Shown: positions 44,241 to 56,668 of the stretch, piece after piece
How the letters are laid out: each line of letters opens with the position of its first letter
Numbering within the stretch: the stretch's first letter is position 1
Source of the DNA: Aquatica leii
Lineage: Eukaryota > Arthropoda > Insecta > Coleoptera > Lampyridae
Length of the DNA stretch: 64,000 bases
Direction: 5' to 3'
Assembly (NCBI GenBank): GCA_035610365.1
Contig: CM069433.1
Span: 189,108,760-189,172,759, forward strand
Translations under genes and position numbers: made by a program
The notes under the pieces: model-generated
Databases searched by the model: none
The model's input: the letters and a program-made list of their open reading frames with translations, nothing else
What the model was told of the DNA's origin: nothing

Positions 44241-46601
44241 CCATCCGATTACCATTGGGGTCTTTTTTGACCCCAGACGTGTTGTTTTTGTTGTCTTTTC
44301 TTAAGTTTTTTTTACAACTGTCCCAATATTTTTTTAGCTGAGTTTCTTTCAACAATGTTTAATAATATATAACAAATTTTTCAATAGTTATTTATTTTGC
44401 GACGTAAAAAAAAACGTTGTCGTTGGGGTCATATTTGACCCCACTTGGTAACCGACGTTCTAAAAAGTAATTCTAATATTTTGTCTGCATTTGTCATCTA
44501 ATCTGCTTGTTTCAACGTGTTATTCGTCTGAATCATGATTACTACCATTCCGTCTTTACTCATTACATTCGGTGAGTTTGTTCGAATCAGTTGAAAAGTG
44601 TGTCTGCTGTGTTATTACATTCGATTGGAAACAGTTGTTGAATTATGGCTAGAAAATATTTGTCTCAGCGTGAAGTAGAAGAAATAGCTAGCAATATTAA
44701 TTTACTGAATGAAATTGAAGATGAAATTTTATCTGACGATATTGATGCCGAATTTGAAGAAGTAAGTGTACCTGATGTAAACCCAATTGAAAGTTTGGAA
44801 GACGATGACAGTGATCATAATTCGCCCAATGATAAAGATATACTGGTGGGTAAAGATGGTTCCATATCGAAAAAAGATAAACCTTATGTTAAAAGACGAA
44901 ATCAGCGAAATATTCTAAAAACACCGCCAGGATTAACAAAATTCAGTGAACATATTTCAACATGCCTAGATGTTTTCCATTTATTTATCTCGGAAGACAT
45001 TATGGACATAATACTTAGAGAAACAAACATTCGAGCTAGAAGGTTTGTAGGCGATACGTGGAAGCCAGTAGATGCGGATGAGTTACATGCATTTTTTGGA
45101 TTACTGCTTCTAGCTGGTGGTTTGAAAGCACGCCAAGAACCAATTTTTTTGAGCTGTAGAGTACGAAATACATGTCTCTCCATAGACCAATTTTTTGTGC
45201 TGCAATGTCTCGTAATTGAATGAGAGACCTTTTGATATACATTCGATTTGACGATATGGACACCCGAGAAGAACGACGCGCAACAGTTAATTAGCAGCTA
45301 TTCGTAACATTTACGATATTCTCGCTGCAAATTGCAAAAAGTCGAATAACCCTAATGCTGAAGTATGTAGTAAAGAACAACTTGTTCGTTTCCCTGGAAA
45401 GTGTCCCTTTCGAGTGTATATGAAGTCAAAGCCACATAAATACGGAATTAAAATCTGGGCTTTATGCAATGTTAGTAACAGATATTGCTGGAATTTCCAA
45501 ATATATACTGGATTGGTAGACAACGCTTCAGAACGGGAACAAGGTAAAACACAATTTTATCGTTTTATGCACAAGTATAAAATTTTATTTCTAGAGAAGC
45601 GGGTAGTTTTGAATTTGGTTGAGGGTTTGAGAGAGGGTTATGGTATCACCACAGATAAGTTTTTTTACGTCTATGTCTTTGGCGAAGGAGTTACTGCAGC
45701 AATCAAAAAAACTTGACCGGAACAATTCGTAAAACACGTAGAGAAATACCAAAAGAATTGTTGCCAAAAAGAAATCGAGCATAATAGTCAAGCGAAATTC
45801 TCACACAATTTTAGTATCTTACGTACCTAAAAAATATAGAAGCGTTATGCTACTTTCAACGCAACACCAAAATTTATAATTGTCCGTAGAAGACCTCAGT
45901 TACAAACCGCAAGTTATCTTGGACTATAATAGCTGCAAAGGAGATGTGGACAGCATCGATCAAATGGTGAAGGAGTACTCATGCAAAAGAAATGCAAATC
46001 GCTGGCCTCTTGTTCTATTTTTTAATTTCCTTCATATTGCTGCCATAAATGATTTTATTCTATACACTAAGGAATTTGAAAATTCTGAAAAAGGGAAAAC
46101 ATCCCGAAGGAGATTATTTTTGCAAAAACTTGGGTTTGAATTAGTAATCCCACATATCAAAAAACGTACACTTCAAGGATTACCAAGACATGTGCAGAAT
46201 GCAATAGCGATGGTTTTGGCAGACACAGAACCAGAGAAAGTGGGACCGCAAGACGAAACTATCGCTCGCACAAAAAGAAGTCGTTGTAAGATATGTCCAA
46301 GAACAAATGACAAAAAATGTTCGGAAACATGTGAAAAGTGCAAACTCATTGTATGCAAACAACATTGCCAGAAAAAAATTACAATAATATGTAATAGTTG
46401 TTGCCCTCACTAATTTATGTTTACATTTTATTTTTATATTTTTATTAGTTTATATGAAATTTAATGTTAATTTAAAATATTAATAAAGATTACCATTACA
46501 AATTAATCGATTTTTCTTTACAAAATAAGAAAAAAAACTTTGGGTCAAATCTGACCCCACTTGGTAATCGGCGCCTCAAAATTTGCTTGGTAATCTGAAG
46601 G
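44241..46601 (+). mobile_element. piggyBac-like element E, complete ends, TTAA target duplication
   Basis: TTAA at 44237-44240 and 46602-46605 bounds a 2361-bp element. Tips CCATCCGATTACCA and, inward from the right, CCTTCAGATTACCA agree at 12 of 14 positions. Subterminal hairpins of the form GGGGTC...GACCCC occur at 44257-44274, 44425-44442 and about 46540-46559. The last two are followed by CACTTGGTAA, so they form a repeated subterminal module. One degenerate transposase gene lies between. Confidence 0.85.
44645..46413 (+). pseudogene. piggyBac-like transposase E, degenerate
   Basis: The first 190 codons are intact from an ATG at 44645: acidic N-terminus, then TKFSEHISTCLDVFHLFIS and DADELHAFFGLLLLAGGLK. 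A frame change follows near 45135. EQLVRFPGKCPFRVYM-K-S-K-PHKYGIKIW (about 45379-45460) is the first-aspartate region, but the aspartate expected just before E-Q-L is not present (S-K-E-Q-L). GITTDKFF (about 45649) keeps the second aspartate with K for the usual N. The third is in GDVDSIDQM (about 45940). The C-terminal cysteine-rich zone (RCKICPRTNDKKC, then CEKCKLIVCKQHC, ending CNSC) closes at the TAA 46411-46413. At least three frame changes. Loss of the first catalytic residue argues for long inactivity. Confidence 0.85.
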
Positions 46602-46774
46602 TTAAATTAAATTAAATTTGGTAACAACGGCAAATATTTGTTTGTTTTGTATATTAAAAATTGATAAACATTCGCAGGTATATTCAAATAGCCATTATTT
46701 CTTTTTTCAAAATCAATCAATAGATATATTTTATTTTTAAAAAATTTAAGACATTCGGTTAAAAATTGATGAGA

Positions 46775-46902
46775 TTCACCAAAAAAACTATATTATATAC
46801 CAAGGTTAAAAAATGTATGATTATAACCTAAGCGACAGATTATAAGTCGCACAGGTTATAATCATTTTCTTAACCGTGGTCCATATACTGTTTTTTCCAC
46901 TA
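46775..46902. repeat. Large imperfect palindrome (fold-back)
   Basis: Arms of about 60 bp face each other around a short spacer near 46838-46846. Inner arms ATGATTATAACCT / AGGTTATAATCAT and GCGAC/GTCGC are exact. Outer parts (ACCAAGGTTAA against TTAACCGTGGT, and runs of A against runs of T near CACC/GGTG-like ends) match with a few changes. It could be a tiny MITE or a transcribed hairpin. Confidence 0.7.
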
Positions 46903-47889
46903 CTAGTATTATTAAAATCTTTACTAAATCAAATTTAAAATTTAAGATACTAATTTTAAATTAAAAATCAAGTGATGATTGTGACAGTTGTCAGTAGTTT
47001 AGTAGAATTAATTTTGACGTAATTTGTAATTGTGATCTTCAACATCAAACAATTAATAAATAAAAAAATGTTTTGCCCCTGGCAGATAGTTTTGTAAACT
47101 ATACTTATGTTTTAACGGTTATAGAATCACCAGAAAATGTAAATATGTTCATTATTAACTGGTATTTAATAATGAAATATTATTTACCTGCTCTTAAAAA
47201 AGAGTTACTTCACAACCTTTTATTATTCGTAATAAAGAAACCCCAAACAAATAATCCACAGTTTTATGACGAGTTTTAATATAAATTTCCACTTAGGCTT
47301 GTTTTTATGTAAGGTTTAAAGCTCCAAAAGTTTTCCTTTTGTGTAGAAAAGTGTTATGTTAAAAAACCTTGTTATGGTTTTTCGCGCAGTAAAAATTTTG
47401 CTCAGCTTAAACATTGCCTGCAATTTTAGATTTTTTTGCTATTTTCGTTTCCTTAAACGTTAATAAGACTGTACTTGTTAGCGAAGTGCTTAGTGAAATT
47501 TTAACTTAAGAATCTTTGAACATCCGTATTATTGTTGATGTACATGAATTAAAATCTCAATAATTGAATGTGAAAGAATTTTACGGCAAAATTTGTTTTT
47601 ATTCTAACAGCATTTTGGTACCATCATTTGTTAACTTAAGAAATTCTTAATTAATGTTAATTGCTAATGCTAATGGTTGATAACTACGACATGCAAGAAC
47701 TCTTGTATTAAATCGTTGCTTATTATGCAATCATGTCAATTATCCGTTAAATGGGAAAGTCGAATCCAACATTTCAGCATTTTCTTTTTGGGTGAATTAT
47801 TATGAAGATTTAGCAACAAACTTGTTAAATATCAAATGACATTAAAAACTTAGAGCACATTGTGTTATAACATCGAATGTAATTTTACA

Positions 47890-47943
47890 GCATCTTAGGG
47901 GGATGTTTTATATGCCACTAGCGCTAGCAGTACTTTTGAAACA
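47890..47943 (+). other. Candidate 54-nt host exon (weak)
   Basis: An acceptor-like GTAATTTTACAG precedes an 18-codon open frame (HLRGMFYMPLALAVLLKH), and GTAAGT follows at 47944. The pyrimidine tract is weak. I do not recognise the peptide. Confidence 0.2.
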
Positions 47944-49199
47944 CGTAAGTACCCTCTTTCCGTATTTAGCCATTTTTTTGTCGCTCGTATGCACGATGAT
48001 GCATGCTGTCACAAGTAGTTTACGCAAGTTTTTTTTAAAATATCTATCTAATTATTAAACTTCGATAATCCGATAATAAAAATAATCTTTACTGTTTTAA
48101 ACTTAAATTGTATTAAATAAATAAAAAAAAGGGACTAACACGACTAACAAACTACTATGAAATAAGGTTCAATTTTAAACGATACCATAAAGTAAAGAAA
48201 GTAATTCCCGTAAGAAAATAAAAAAAAATGCAAAATGTGCTTATTAAAATATACAGTGCGAGTCTGTAAATTCAGTAAATGAGTAACGATTCTTTTTTAA
48301 AAAATTGTTTGGACCCGCCAATAACCATTTTCAGTTGCGGTATTTTTTATTAAAAACAACAATTATACAGTGTGTCCTATAGGTACTAGAGATATGGCGT
48401 AATCGATTATTTTTTAAAATGGAAATCTTGGTTTTTTGATGATTGTTTTGGAAGTGCAAATTATTAAGTATACATTTTTTATTGTTTGCCGTTTCCAGGA
48501 TAATTTTATAAACATTTTCTGTTAGAAAAATTTTTAAATTGCTACTAAAGCATAAAAGAAAATTGGGTACATATAAACACACTGTACAATAAATTATGTA
48601 AAGGAGAAAAGTAAACAATCTGACACGAGAGAACGTAAAAAATGATTGTACATTCTTCACATAGACAAAAAATTCAGCAAGGCAAAGACTAAGTCAATTA
48701 TAAATTAATAAATACATAAAGTCAAAGTAATAACATGCATATAATTCTAAACAACAAGAATTGGTCTTTAAAATTTAATTGGACTAACAATTGACTTACC
48801 CCATGAACTTGGAGTTTCTTGGTATACCAGATAATAATATCAGATACCTTTGTATATTACGAAGAGTGCAAGTTTACATTCGCCGATTTAAACAGCCAAC
48901 AATAATTTTTGAAAAAAGAAACGTATTTGGGTTATTAAATTTATTTTGAGCTACAGACTCACAGTCCATAAAAAATGTCCGAGCGTGTCAGACGACAACT
49001 ACAAATATTTTGAAGCAATCTTTACCGTGATTAGAAGATTTATTATACGCTTAAGAAAAGATCGTTTAGTAATATACACGCTTGATTAAATTTTGTAAAA
49101 AAGTTTCTCGATTTATACTCTGTAGCATTTTTTTTCAATATTTGGTTATTTTTAATATCATTATCTCTTGTGGTTCTTCTGTTTAACGTCTTTTGAGAG

Positions 49200-50165
49200 T
49201 GTGCTTATGTCTAGAGTGCGAGAGCGTATAAATTGCCGCCAATTAAGCAAATTCGAGATCAAACTGTTGGCTCACATAAAAATGGTTTTCCGTACAGGAA
49301 AATTGCAAAAAGTCTTAACCGGGACCAACCCACTATAATGCACTGTTATGAAGCATGGACTAAAAAAGGTCACAATTGCCGTAGACACGGAACTGAGGGA
49401 CGCAGGCAAACAAATGAGGTGCAGGACGCCCATCATTGACTTATGGCAATAAGAGACAGATTTTCAGTATCAGATCAATCGCCAATCAACGATTAGATGA
49501 CAAAAATCGTCCTGTGACCCTTCAAACAGTTTACCGTCAAATCAAATGTTTTGGATTGTAACCCTATCGGACACATCTTGTGCTACCACTGACGGCTCAA
49601 CACCGAAAACACCATTTAGAGTGCTGTAGATTGCGGCTCCACTGAAATCTAAAATGGCATAGAGTAATCTTCAGGGATAAATCCCGTTTCTGTTGTGGAT
49701 ACGTGATAGCGGTATGAGAGTCAAAAAATGACGTAGGGAACAGCGCAATGTTCAATTTTCTTTTGTGCGGCATGTACACCACACCGAAAAGATTTTGGTT
49801 TGGGGTGCAATATGATCGCCGGGTGATATGTTAACGAGGTGGTAAAACTCCATATTCTTTCATTTCTTCAGGGGTTGGTAAACCCACTTCTCCAGCAGGA
49901 TCATGCTTCTTCCCACATAGCAAGACATTCTGTGGGCCGATTTGATGAGGCTAATGTTAATTTCTTATCATGAGCACCAGATCTTTCGATTTTCGTCTAT
50001 TGAACACGTGTGGAACGTTCTGAGTAAAAAACTTAGAAATTTGTCGCATTTTCCTTAAACACAAAAAGTTCTTTGGCTCAAAACTCAAACGAATATCGAC
50101 CACTTGTTAAAATCGATGCCACAAGGAGTAAAGGAGTGTGAAACCAATAAAGGGACCAACACATT
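49200..50165 (+). pseudogene. Tc1-like transposase, degenerate
   Basis: The N-terminal helix-turn-helix region is partly open (49233-49436): RKIAKSLNRDQPTIMHCYEAW then G-T-E-G-R-RQTNEVQDAHH, the paired-like DNA-binding part and its linker. Further blocks lie in other frames: RDRFSVSDQ, a VTLQTVYRQI-like block (about 49518), SDTSC/LPLTAQHRKH (about 49586), FRDKSRFCCGYVIAV near 49670 where the first catalytic aspartate is expected (D-K-S for D-E-S), and SIEHVWNVLSKKLRN (about 49996) near the third acidic residue. Many stops. No inverted tips identified. Confidence 0.65.
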
Positions 50166-51099
50166 ATTAAACAAAACTTCTATTTATCATTTTCTTTTCT
50201 TTAAAATTTTAATCTTTTGCTACATGTGAGTATCTAAATCTTTCTGACAAGTTTTGGCACAAAATTCGTACTACTTCTTGGTGTTGCAATTTCAATGTCA
50301 CGGAGTAGAAAAAAATTTTCTTACATACTTAACTATTTGAGCACATAATTAAAAAATAGAGTTTAAGTGGATCGGGAAAAAAACACTGTTATGTAAAAAA
50401 CCACAAAACAAAAATGTTAAATTGTTTGTTACAAAAGAGTTACTCAAACTTTGCTTTAATAATTCTTTAACCGACTTAACAAAAAATGCTATTTAAACCT
50501 GAATGGAACAACAATAAAACAACTATTTTTAGAAACTAAGAAAAGCCTTGGCAATAATTTTTCAAAAAATCAACGTTCTTGGTAGTCAATCGCGGTTCAT
50601 CTTCAAAAATATAGACGAAGAAGGTTTCGCAACATAATTTTAAAAATTTTGAACATCTGTGGCATTCAAATTTCCAAGAATTAAAAAAAAAACGATTTTA
50701 AGGGATGGTTTAACCGTGGTTGCATTATGCCCAAGAATGCTCTGAATTAGTATGTTTGGGTTGATGAAAGAAAAAACAAATACATTTTATTTTTAAGGCT
50801 TTCGCGGTCATTCACATTTCATAAAATTCACAAAACTTACAAACTTTGAAAAGACAATATTTGACGTTCAGTCCTGTCACTGTCTTCTTTTAAAAACCCA
50901 CAACTAAAAATGTAGGATCCTGAGGAGTTTTTATATTGCGCCGTCCAGGTCAGTTACGGTTTCGATTCACTAGTCTTCTGATACATGCTTTTCCATACTG
51001 AGGCTAGGTCAATACTATTATCTCTGCTGATAATTTTGTCTATTCAAATTTTGTAGTGCATCCGGTGTCTAGAAAGTGTTTTGCAACACTCGATCTTGT
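50166..51099. other. No gene seen
   Basis: AT-rich DNA between the Tc1 remnant and a PLE remnant. No convincing motif. Confidence 0.5.
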
Positions 51100-51975
51100 A
51101 TTATGTTAGAACATCATCAAGACCTAACGGACTAATTGAACTATGCTTAAAATCCATGTTATATACCAACGAACTGAAGATGCAGTAATAGAACCACCAC
51201 TTTCTCCAGTCATCGCCAGTATATTGAAAATTTTAAATAAACAGTAATAGAAACCACTGTGCCGCGGAGCAAAAACAGTTTTCTTTGCCACATTAATCAG
51301 ATAGAACCCAACAACAATTTCACTATGGAGACGGAAACAAACAAAATCATTTTGTTCTTGAATGTACTGGCCACTCGGAAGATGAATTGGGGACATCAAG
51401 TATACAGAAAACCGACACATACCTACCGACAAATACCTCAATGAGAAAACAAGTCATCTAGCTCAGAAGTTTTCAGTGCTAAAAACCTTAATACACCGAG
51501 TCAAAATCATCAGCGAACCTTCGCGTTAAAAACGAGGCTAAGCGATCTATCGGGCTCTTTCAGGAAAAACGGATACAGAAAAGCAGACATAGAGAGACAA
51601 AATGGTATACTTAGAACTGTAATCTTCAATGCAATAAATAAGATAACTGCCACTTTTTCATAATCAAAAGAGACAACAGCACCAATCGAGGAACCAGGAG
51701 TCTATCTCTTGTTCGTGTAGGCTAAGCTTGTGTCGGATAAACGGGGGATAAGAAAACATAAAACGGACACAAAAAAACATAATACAAGATTCATTGAAAT
51801 CCAGAAGTACGGTCATTTCAACAGAGATAATGGTAATGTTTCGGAACACTAGTAAATCGCGACCGTCACGGACCATTGGCACAAACGGCGCAATACAAAG
51901 GCTTCTCTGTATCTTATACTTTCAGATTTATCTCTCTAAAAAAGACAGCAATATGATTGTCGAAACGTCAAGTCT
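51100..51975 (+). pseudogene. Penelope-like element PLE3, degenerate fragment
   Basis: The + strand shows scattered PLE blocks: PPLSPVIASILK (about 51189, from the M-G-S-P-L-S-P motif), then after a deletion of the active-site box INQIEPNNNFTMETETNK (about 51295), LFLNVLATRK, VYRKPTHTYR (about 51400), SHLAQKFSVLKTLIHRV (about 51450) and EEPGVYLLFV (about 51690), where a GIY-YIG domain should start. RKHKTDTKKHNTRF follows. The reverse transcriptase Y-x-D-D segment is missing. A hammerhead-like string ends the fragment. Heavily decayed compared with PLE1 and PLE2. Confidence 0.6.
51936..51975 (+). ncRNA. Decayed hammerhead-like motif at the end of PLE3
   Basis: CTAAAAAA, then a stem GACA/TGTC around an 11-nt loop, then GAAACGTC. 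The second core half GAAAC is kept but the CTGANGA half is lost (CTAAAAA). Its position at the 3' end of a PLE fragment supports the origin. Confidence 0.4.
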
Positions 51976-52134
51976 TGTGAGTTTTTCAAAGTGTGTGAGC
52001 TTTTTAAATTTAGTGAAATGTGAAAATTTGAAACACAATTCAAATGTCTTTCTACGTTAAAAACAAATAAAACACTAAACCGATATACAATTTGCGCTTT
52101 AGAATCAATTATGTAATCATTCATATTGCTTTAA

Positions 52135-54133
52135 CTCTCCAGTTGACGGGTGAATTCAGAATTACATCATTTGACGGGTTGAGTCTCTCAGACACAAACT
52201 GTGTTTTATTGTTTTCCCCTAATAACACATTGATATCCTCAGTTTATGGTATGCATTTGTTACCATAGTTTATTTTGCACTGCTAAGAGTAAAAATAGTT
52301 GTAAAAAAACTTTTGACTTAGCAGTTCCCATTTGTTAAAAAAAAGTTACATGTAATGCAAGTTTTTAAAAGAAATTATTATTGAAAAAACTAAAATGACA
52401 ATTACAATAACATACAATTATTTGTAAAGTATATGGCTGAATAAGTGTAAAAAAATATAAAATAAGTGTAAATAAATTTCACACAAAATATTAAATGGAG
52501 AATTTAATTTAAATTTTGCCGCCCAGTCGACGCAGCATGATTTTGTGTGTTCAACCACAATATTTGGTCCTTTTCACCTTCTTCGAGCAGTTGAAGTCGT
52601 CGGACACCTGAGAACTTAGCCGCTAATAGCCTTACTTTTTGTGGTAGATTTGGCATTTTTGCCCGTAGTTTCATGTTTTCTAATTTTTCAAAAATAGTCG
52701 TCTACTTTTTGAAAATTCTCTATCTGGATTGCTCGTTTTATTTATTATGAATACGCTGATTGCTCCTACGTTGAGCATTTTGAAAAAAATCACCAAAGGT
52801 CATCTTCTTGTGTTTGGAGCTACATTATAAAATGTAACCATCTTGTCGACTACATCAACACCGCTTTTTGTGGAATTATAGAATGTAAGTAGCTCTGGTT
52901 TTCTATTATCACTAGTATTTTCGTCTATTTTGTTATCGTAGTACATTGACGATACCAATAATACATTCTTTGACTTTTTTGGGACATATGAAGTAAGTTC
53001 ATATCGGTATGGTATGCAAAAAATGAAGACTCTACAGGTCTATGTTTAACACTTTTAACTTCTTTCGGCGACGACTTTTGACTGGATTGTATTGTACCAA
53101 CTACAGTTAGGCGGTGATCATGCAAAAACCGACTTAAAGCTTACACGCTAGTAAACCAATGATCTATGGTAACATTGCTTCCAGTTTCTGAGATGTGATT
53201 TGTCATTCTTAGAATGACAATTGTTACAGAATTGTCTATCTGAAAGAAACCTTCAGGTTGGTTTCCAGCATATATCTACAAATGCGACGTATAAAATCCT
53301 TTGCGTCCACTGTAGAAAATACTTTGATCCTATATTTGTTGGGTTTATGCGGAATGTAGACACGAAAGCCACATCTTCCACGAAATGCTAACAACGTTTC
53401 ATCTACAGTCCCGTATTTACCTATACTATAATACTTTTTAAGATGTTCGTTGAATTTTTCAAATATGGCTCTACCGGCAGCAAGTTTATCCAACTTCTTT
53501 TGCTCATCCTTTGTATCGGTATTTTCAAAACGTATAAACTTCATTAAAAACATAAATCTTGAGATAAGGTAGCAGGAAATAATTTGAGCCCTAAGCCGTT
53601 GTCGGACCAAAATTCGTATAATTTTTTTTGTCCCTCATACTAAGAACCGGCCAAATACAGCAAACCGATAAACGCCTCCATTTCCACTTAATTAGTAAGT
53701 ACAACGTCGTATTAATTCTTGTATCTTGGTGCTATTTTTTGTATATACAAGTTGGAATTTTTGATAATTGTGTCCAAAATTTCTTCAAAAAAGAGCATCA
53801 AACACTGAATTGGTGTGTTTACGTTTCTTGCACCTGCACGAACATAAGGCAATTGGATAACGATATTTTGCTGCCTTGTTCAAATTCGTTGACTTGGGAC
53901 ATGCTTTTTCCACTTGGTTCCATCTCCTCCATAAAAATACAGAGATCGGGAGGTTGTACTAAAAGTATCTGATTAGTTGCCATCTTCATGTAGTTCTTTT
54001 TGCTCCGTATGTGTAACGTGTTCGCTAATTATGTCTTGTGCACCTTCGTTTTCTGACTTAGGTGCTTCAGAAACGTTGGCACTTTATCGTAAAGTGCCTG
54101 TAGCCTAATAATTTCCCGCTCATAAACATCCAT
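52135..54133 (-). mobile_element. piggyBac-like element F, 3' end recognisable
   Basis: TTAA at 52131-52134 is followed by CTCTCCAGTTGACGGGTGAA and then a second TTGACGGGTTGAG, a repeated subterminal word. The transposase gene runs toward this end on the minus strand. No matching TTAA-bounded tip was found upstream of its start (54133), so the 5' end is lost or diverged. Confidence 0.6.
52505..54133 (-). pseudogene. piggyBac-like transposase F, degenerate
   Basis: Reading from 54133 downward: MDVYEREIIRLQALYDKVP, later FIGLLYLAG-like text (about 53680), FLMKFIRFENTDTKDEQ (about 53555) and KLAAGRAIFEKFNEH. The first aspartate is in YGTVDETLLAFRGRCGFR (about 53425-53370), followed by VYIPHKPNKYRIKVF. 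The second is in VTIDHWFTSV (about 53175) and the third in SGVDVVDKMVTFYNV (about 52840). The C-terminal cysteine-rich end (about 52560) is degraded but shows CEHTKSCCVDW-like text. Stops and frame changes are frequent, but the 124-codon central block (53236-53610) is intact. All three aspartates remain. Confidence 0.8.
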
Positions 54134-55488
54134 CTCCCTAAACAAAGTAATAAGTCACAAGTAGAAAGCGTCACAAATGGAAAACACGACAACTTTTGAT
54201 TGCACTTCCAATAGAGACTAAACCAAAAAAATCCACTGTTTTGCTTTATATAGTGTGAACCAAGTTCATAAAAAACGGGGATTCCTCTACAAAAGTTAAA
54301 CTATTTAGAGTAAGAAAGGTAAATCCCCTAAACTCGAGATAAGAGTTTGGTAACATGCAAAACACGTTCACACGGTTCACAATTCAACAGCTTCTAAGAT
54401 TATGACACAATTCGATATACGTTGCCACATCCTTTCAGATGTAACAGTTTCAAAGTGGAGATTTTACCTTTGGAAATATGCATCCACAGTTTAAAAACTG
54501 TTTGTTTTCAACAGTTTGTCGCATTTGCGATTCCCTGTCATATCTAAAGAAGACTTACAGCAGACTGGACTTGTAATAAAAACATTTTGCGACGTGAAAT
54601 AATCGACATGTATTTTTATTACATTCTTTAGGTGTTCTTAACGTGATCTCTCGGCGCGAAAAAAGTAAAACTAATCTTATAAGCGACCCGTCCATTGCCA
54701 AAGACAAAGAAAAAAAAATATTAAATTTGCTCTCTTCGTTTACAACAAAAAAACAAACAAGAAACCTCGTTAAACGATAGAATTAAATTTAAATAGTTAT
54801 TCTCAATTTTCACGCGTTAGACAGTATCTCAATTCATCGTATCTCTAGTACAATAATCAAATAAAAAACTTATAAACGCATATCCAAATAAATTTAACTA
54901 ATTTCTGACCTTTCAAAAAAAAAAAACTCCCGTATGCAACTTTTTTCGTTTTTGCACCGCGTCAGGGTTTTTAAAACCTTCGCTTAAAATTCTCCTCTTT
55001 GTTTGTAAGCAATTTTGACTTTATATTCTAAAAGGTTTTTTTCTGATTGGACAAGTTCACGAACGCTCTCAGTACCCTATCTGCCAATTGGCTTTTCCTT
55101 TTTTTACTCAATCTGTTGTTGATTTTGGTGACCACCGCGGTTTTTTTGCGGGTAAGGGTACCTTTGTCAGTGTGGTAATATCTGGAGTTGTTTTTCTTGT
55201 AAACCATCCTGCATCAAAACCGTCACAATTTTTGTATTAACATGATTTGCTTAATTTTCTTAGATTTATTCCTACAGCGGTAGAACAAATCAACGTACTA
55301 GAAGGACACCAGCAAACTAAGGTAAATTTTTGCTAGTAGATTAAGCTGTGACCCCCGTTCCGTTTCAGTCATAAGAATGTTTCTTTTTCGGACACATGTG
55401 TTTACTTCTGCTGCGTTTTATAGAGTTTTCACAGTGCCGAACCGTCGCCCCCAGAGTTCACATAGGTTGAATTATGTTCTCAGACAAT
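54134..55488. other. No gene seen
   Basis: AT-rich DNA with somewhat more GC at 55070-55180. No coding motif or repeat pair noticed. Confidence 0.5.
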
Positions 55489-56377
55489 CAACCTGATGCT
55501 ATATCACTCTCCTAATGAATAGCGATGTCGTTATCTAGCCGAATCGTTATTTTTGTAAAATCGGTATGTTGTGTAACTTATAACGGTTCCACTCATATCG
55601 ACTCTCGTTATCCACTCTCGTTAATTTGAACCATAACGATTATGATATAACGGCGGCGTTTTGGTAGCCGTTACAAATATAACGATTGTTATTGCCTATT
55701 GTATAGGCTTGAGAGCTTTTTTTGTATGAAAAAATGAATTTTGGAGATGTTTTGCGCGTTGCATTATACGAGGAACTGGAAAATGCAATCAGAAAAAGAG
55801 TCTCTTCAGTTTTATCGTGTATTTAAGAAAGTAAGGTCAGAAACGTATACTTTCATACATGCAAAGGAGCAGTTTACGCGAAAACAGCGACCCGTTTGAA
55901 GTAACTACGTAAACAAAATGTATAAAAAAGATGTAAGTTATGTAACGCTGTGTTTTGCAACTCAGTTTTATTTCGAATTAATACAAGATGCTTATACTTT
56001 TACGTATTAATTAAAGCCATTATTCAATAGAAAATTGTGGCTATCGAGGGATGATTTTCATACCAGGTAGTTTTAGTCTGGATTTTTTCTATTTCAAAAT
56101 CTACCGGTCAGATGTTTTATGACGGCACGGCGCGTGCCCTATATCCTATTCACTCTTATACGTTCAACGGTCGTATAGCACTCTTTGTTTTTTTAAAGGC
56201 GATACTTTTTTCCAAAATAAGGATTGCAAGATAGTGGGCGACATATCGATATAATTAAAACACCGATACAGCAAACCTATTTTACCAGTGATTGTTATGT
56301 CGATCGTTATCTTCGACCATTAAAATCTGATAGCGATTGGTCGCTAAATATAACGAGAGTGCTAAAGCATCAGGCTG
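55489..56377. mobile_element. MITE-like element with about 24-bp inverted ends
   Basis: The left end reads CAACCTGATGCTATATCACT. The right end, inverted, reads CAGCCTGATGCTTTAGCACT, followed in both by CTC and AT-rich sequence. Length is about 890 bp with no transposase frame. Further inverted similarity inside includes CGATCGTTAT/TAACGATTAT-type words. No clear target duplication was found, so the superfamily is open. Confidence 0.55.
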
Positions 56378-56470
56378 AATAAAGTAAACCCAATGAGAAT
56401 AACAAATAAACTATTACTCTAAAACGTTGCAAGATAGAGGAAAGTTGCACATATACATTTTTATAGAGGA

Positions 56471-56641
56471 CAAAATTTACTATAAAAAAGTCCGCGGAAG
56501 GGTACAATTACCTTCTATAATGTAGAAGATACAAGTGTGCAAAGTTACACGATAATGTCTTACATTACATTAAAATTCTGTAACTCTTAAACTATTAGAT
56601 ATAATTATACCCTCCCGCGGAAATTTTTGCAGTAAATTTTG
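56471..56641. repeat. Short fold-back element with 40-bp inverted arms
   Basis: Arms 56471-56510 and 56602-56641 match in inverted orientation at 34 of 40 positions, with CAAAATTTACT at the tips and CCGCGG inside each arm. The unit is 171 bp and non-coding. Confidence 0.7.
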
Positions 56642-56668
56642 TGCTCAAATAAAGAAAGACGATACTTA

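Larger units (their letters stand above)
46606..49190. other. No gene; large palindrome and a candidate exon inside
   Basis: AT-rich DNA. It contains the palindrome at 46775-46902 and the splice-bounded candidate at 47890-47943, both listed separately. Other frames are short and unrecognised. Confidence 0.5.
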
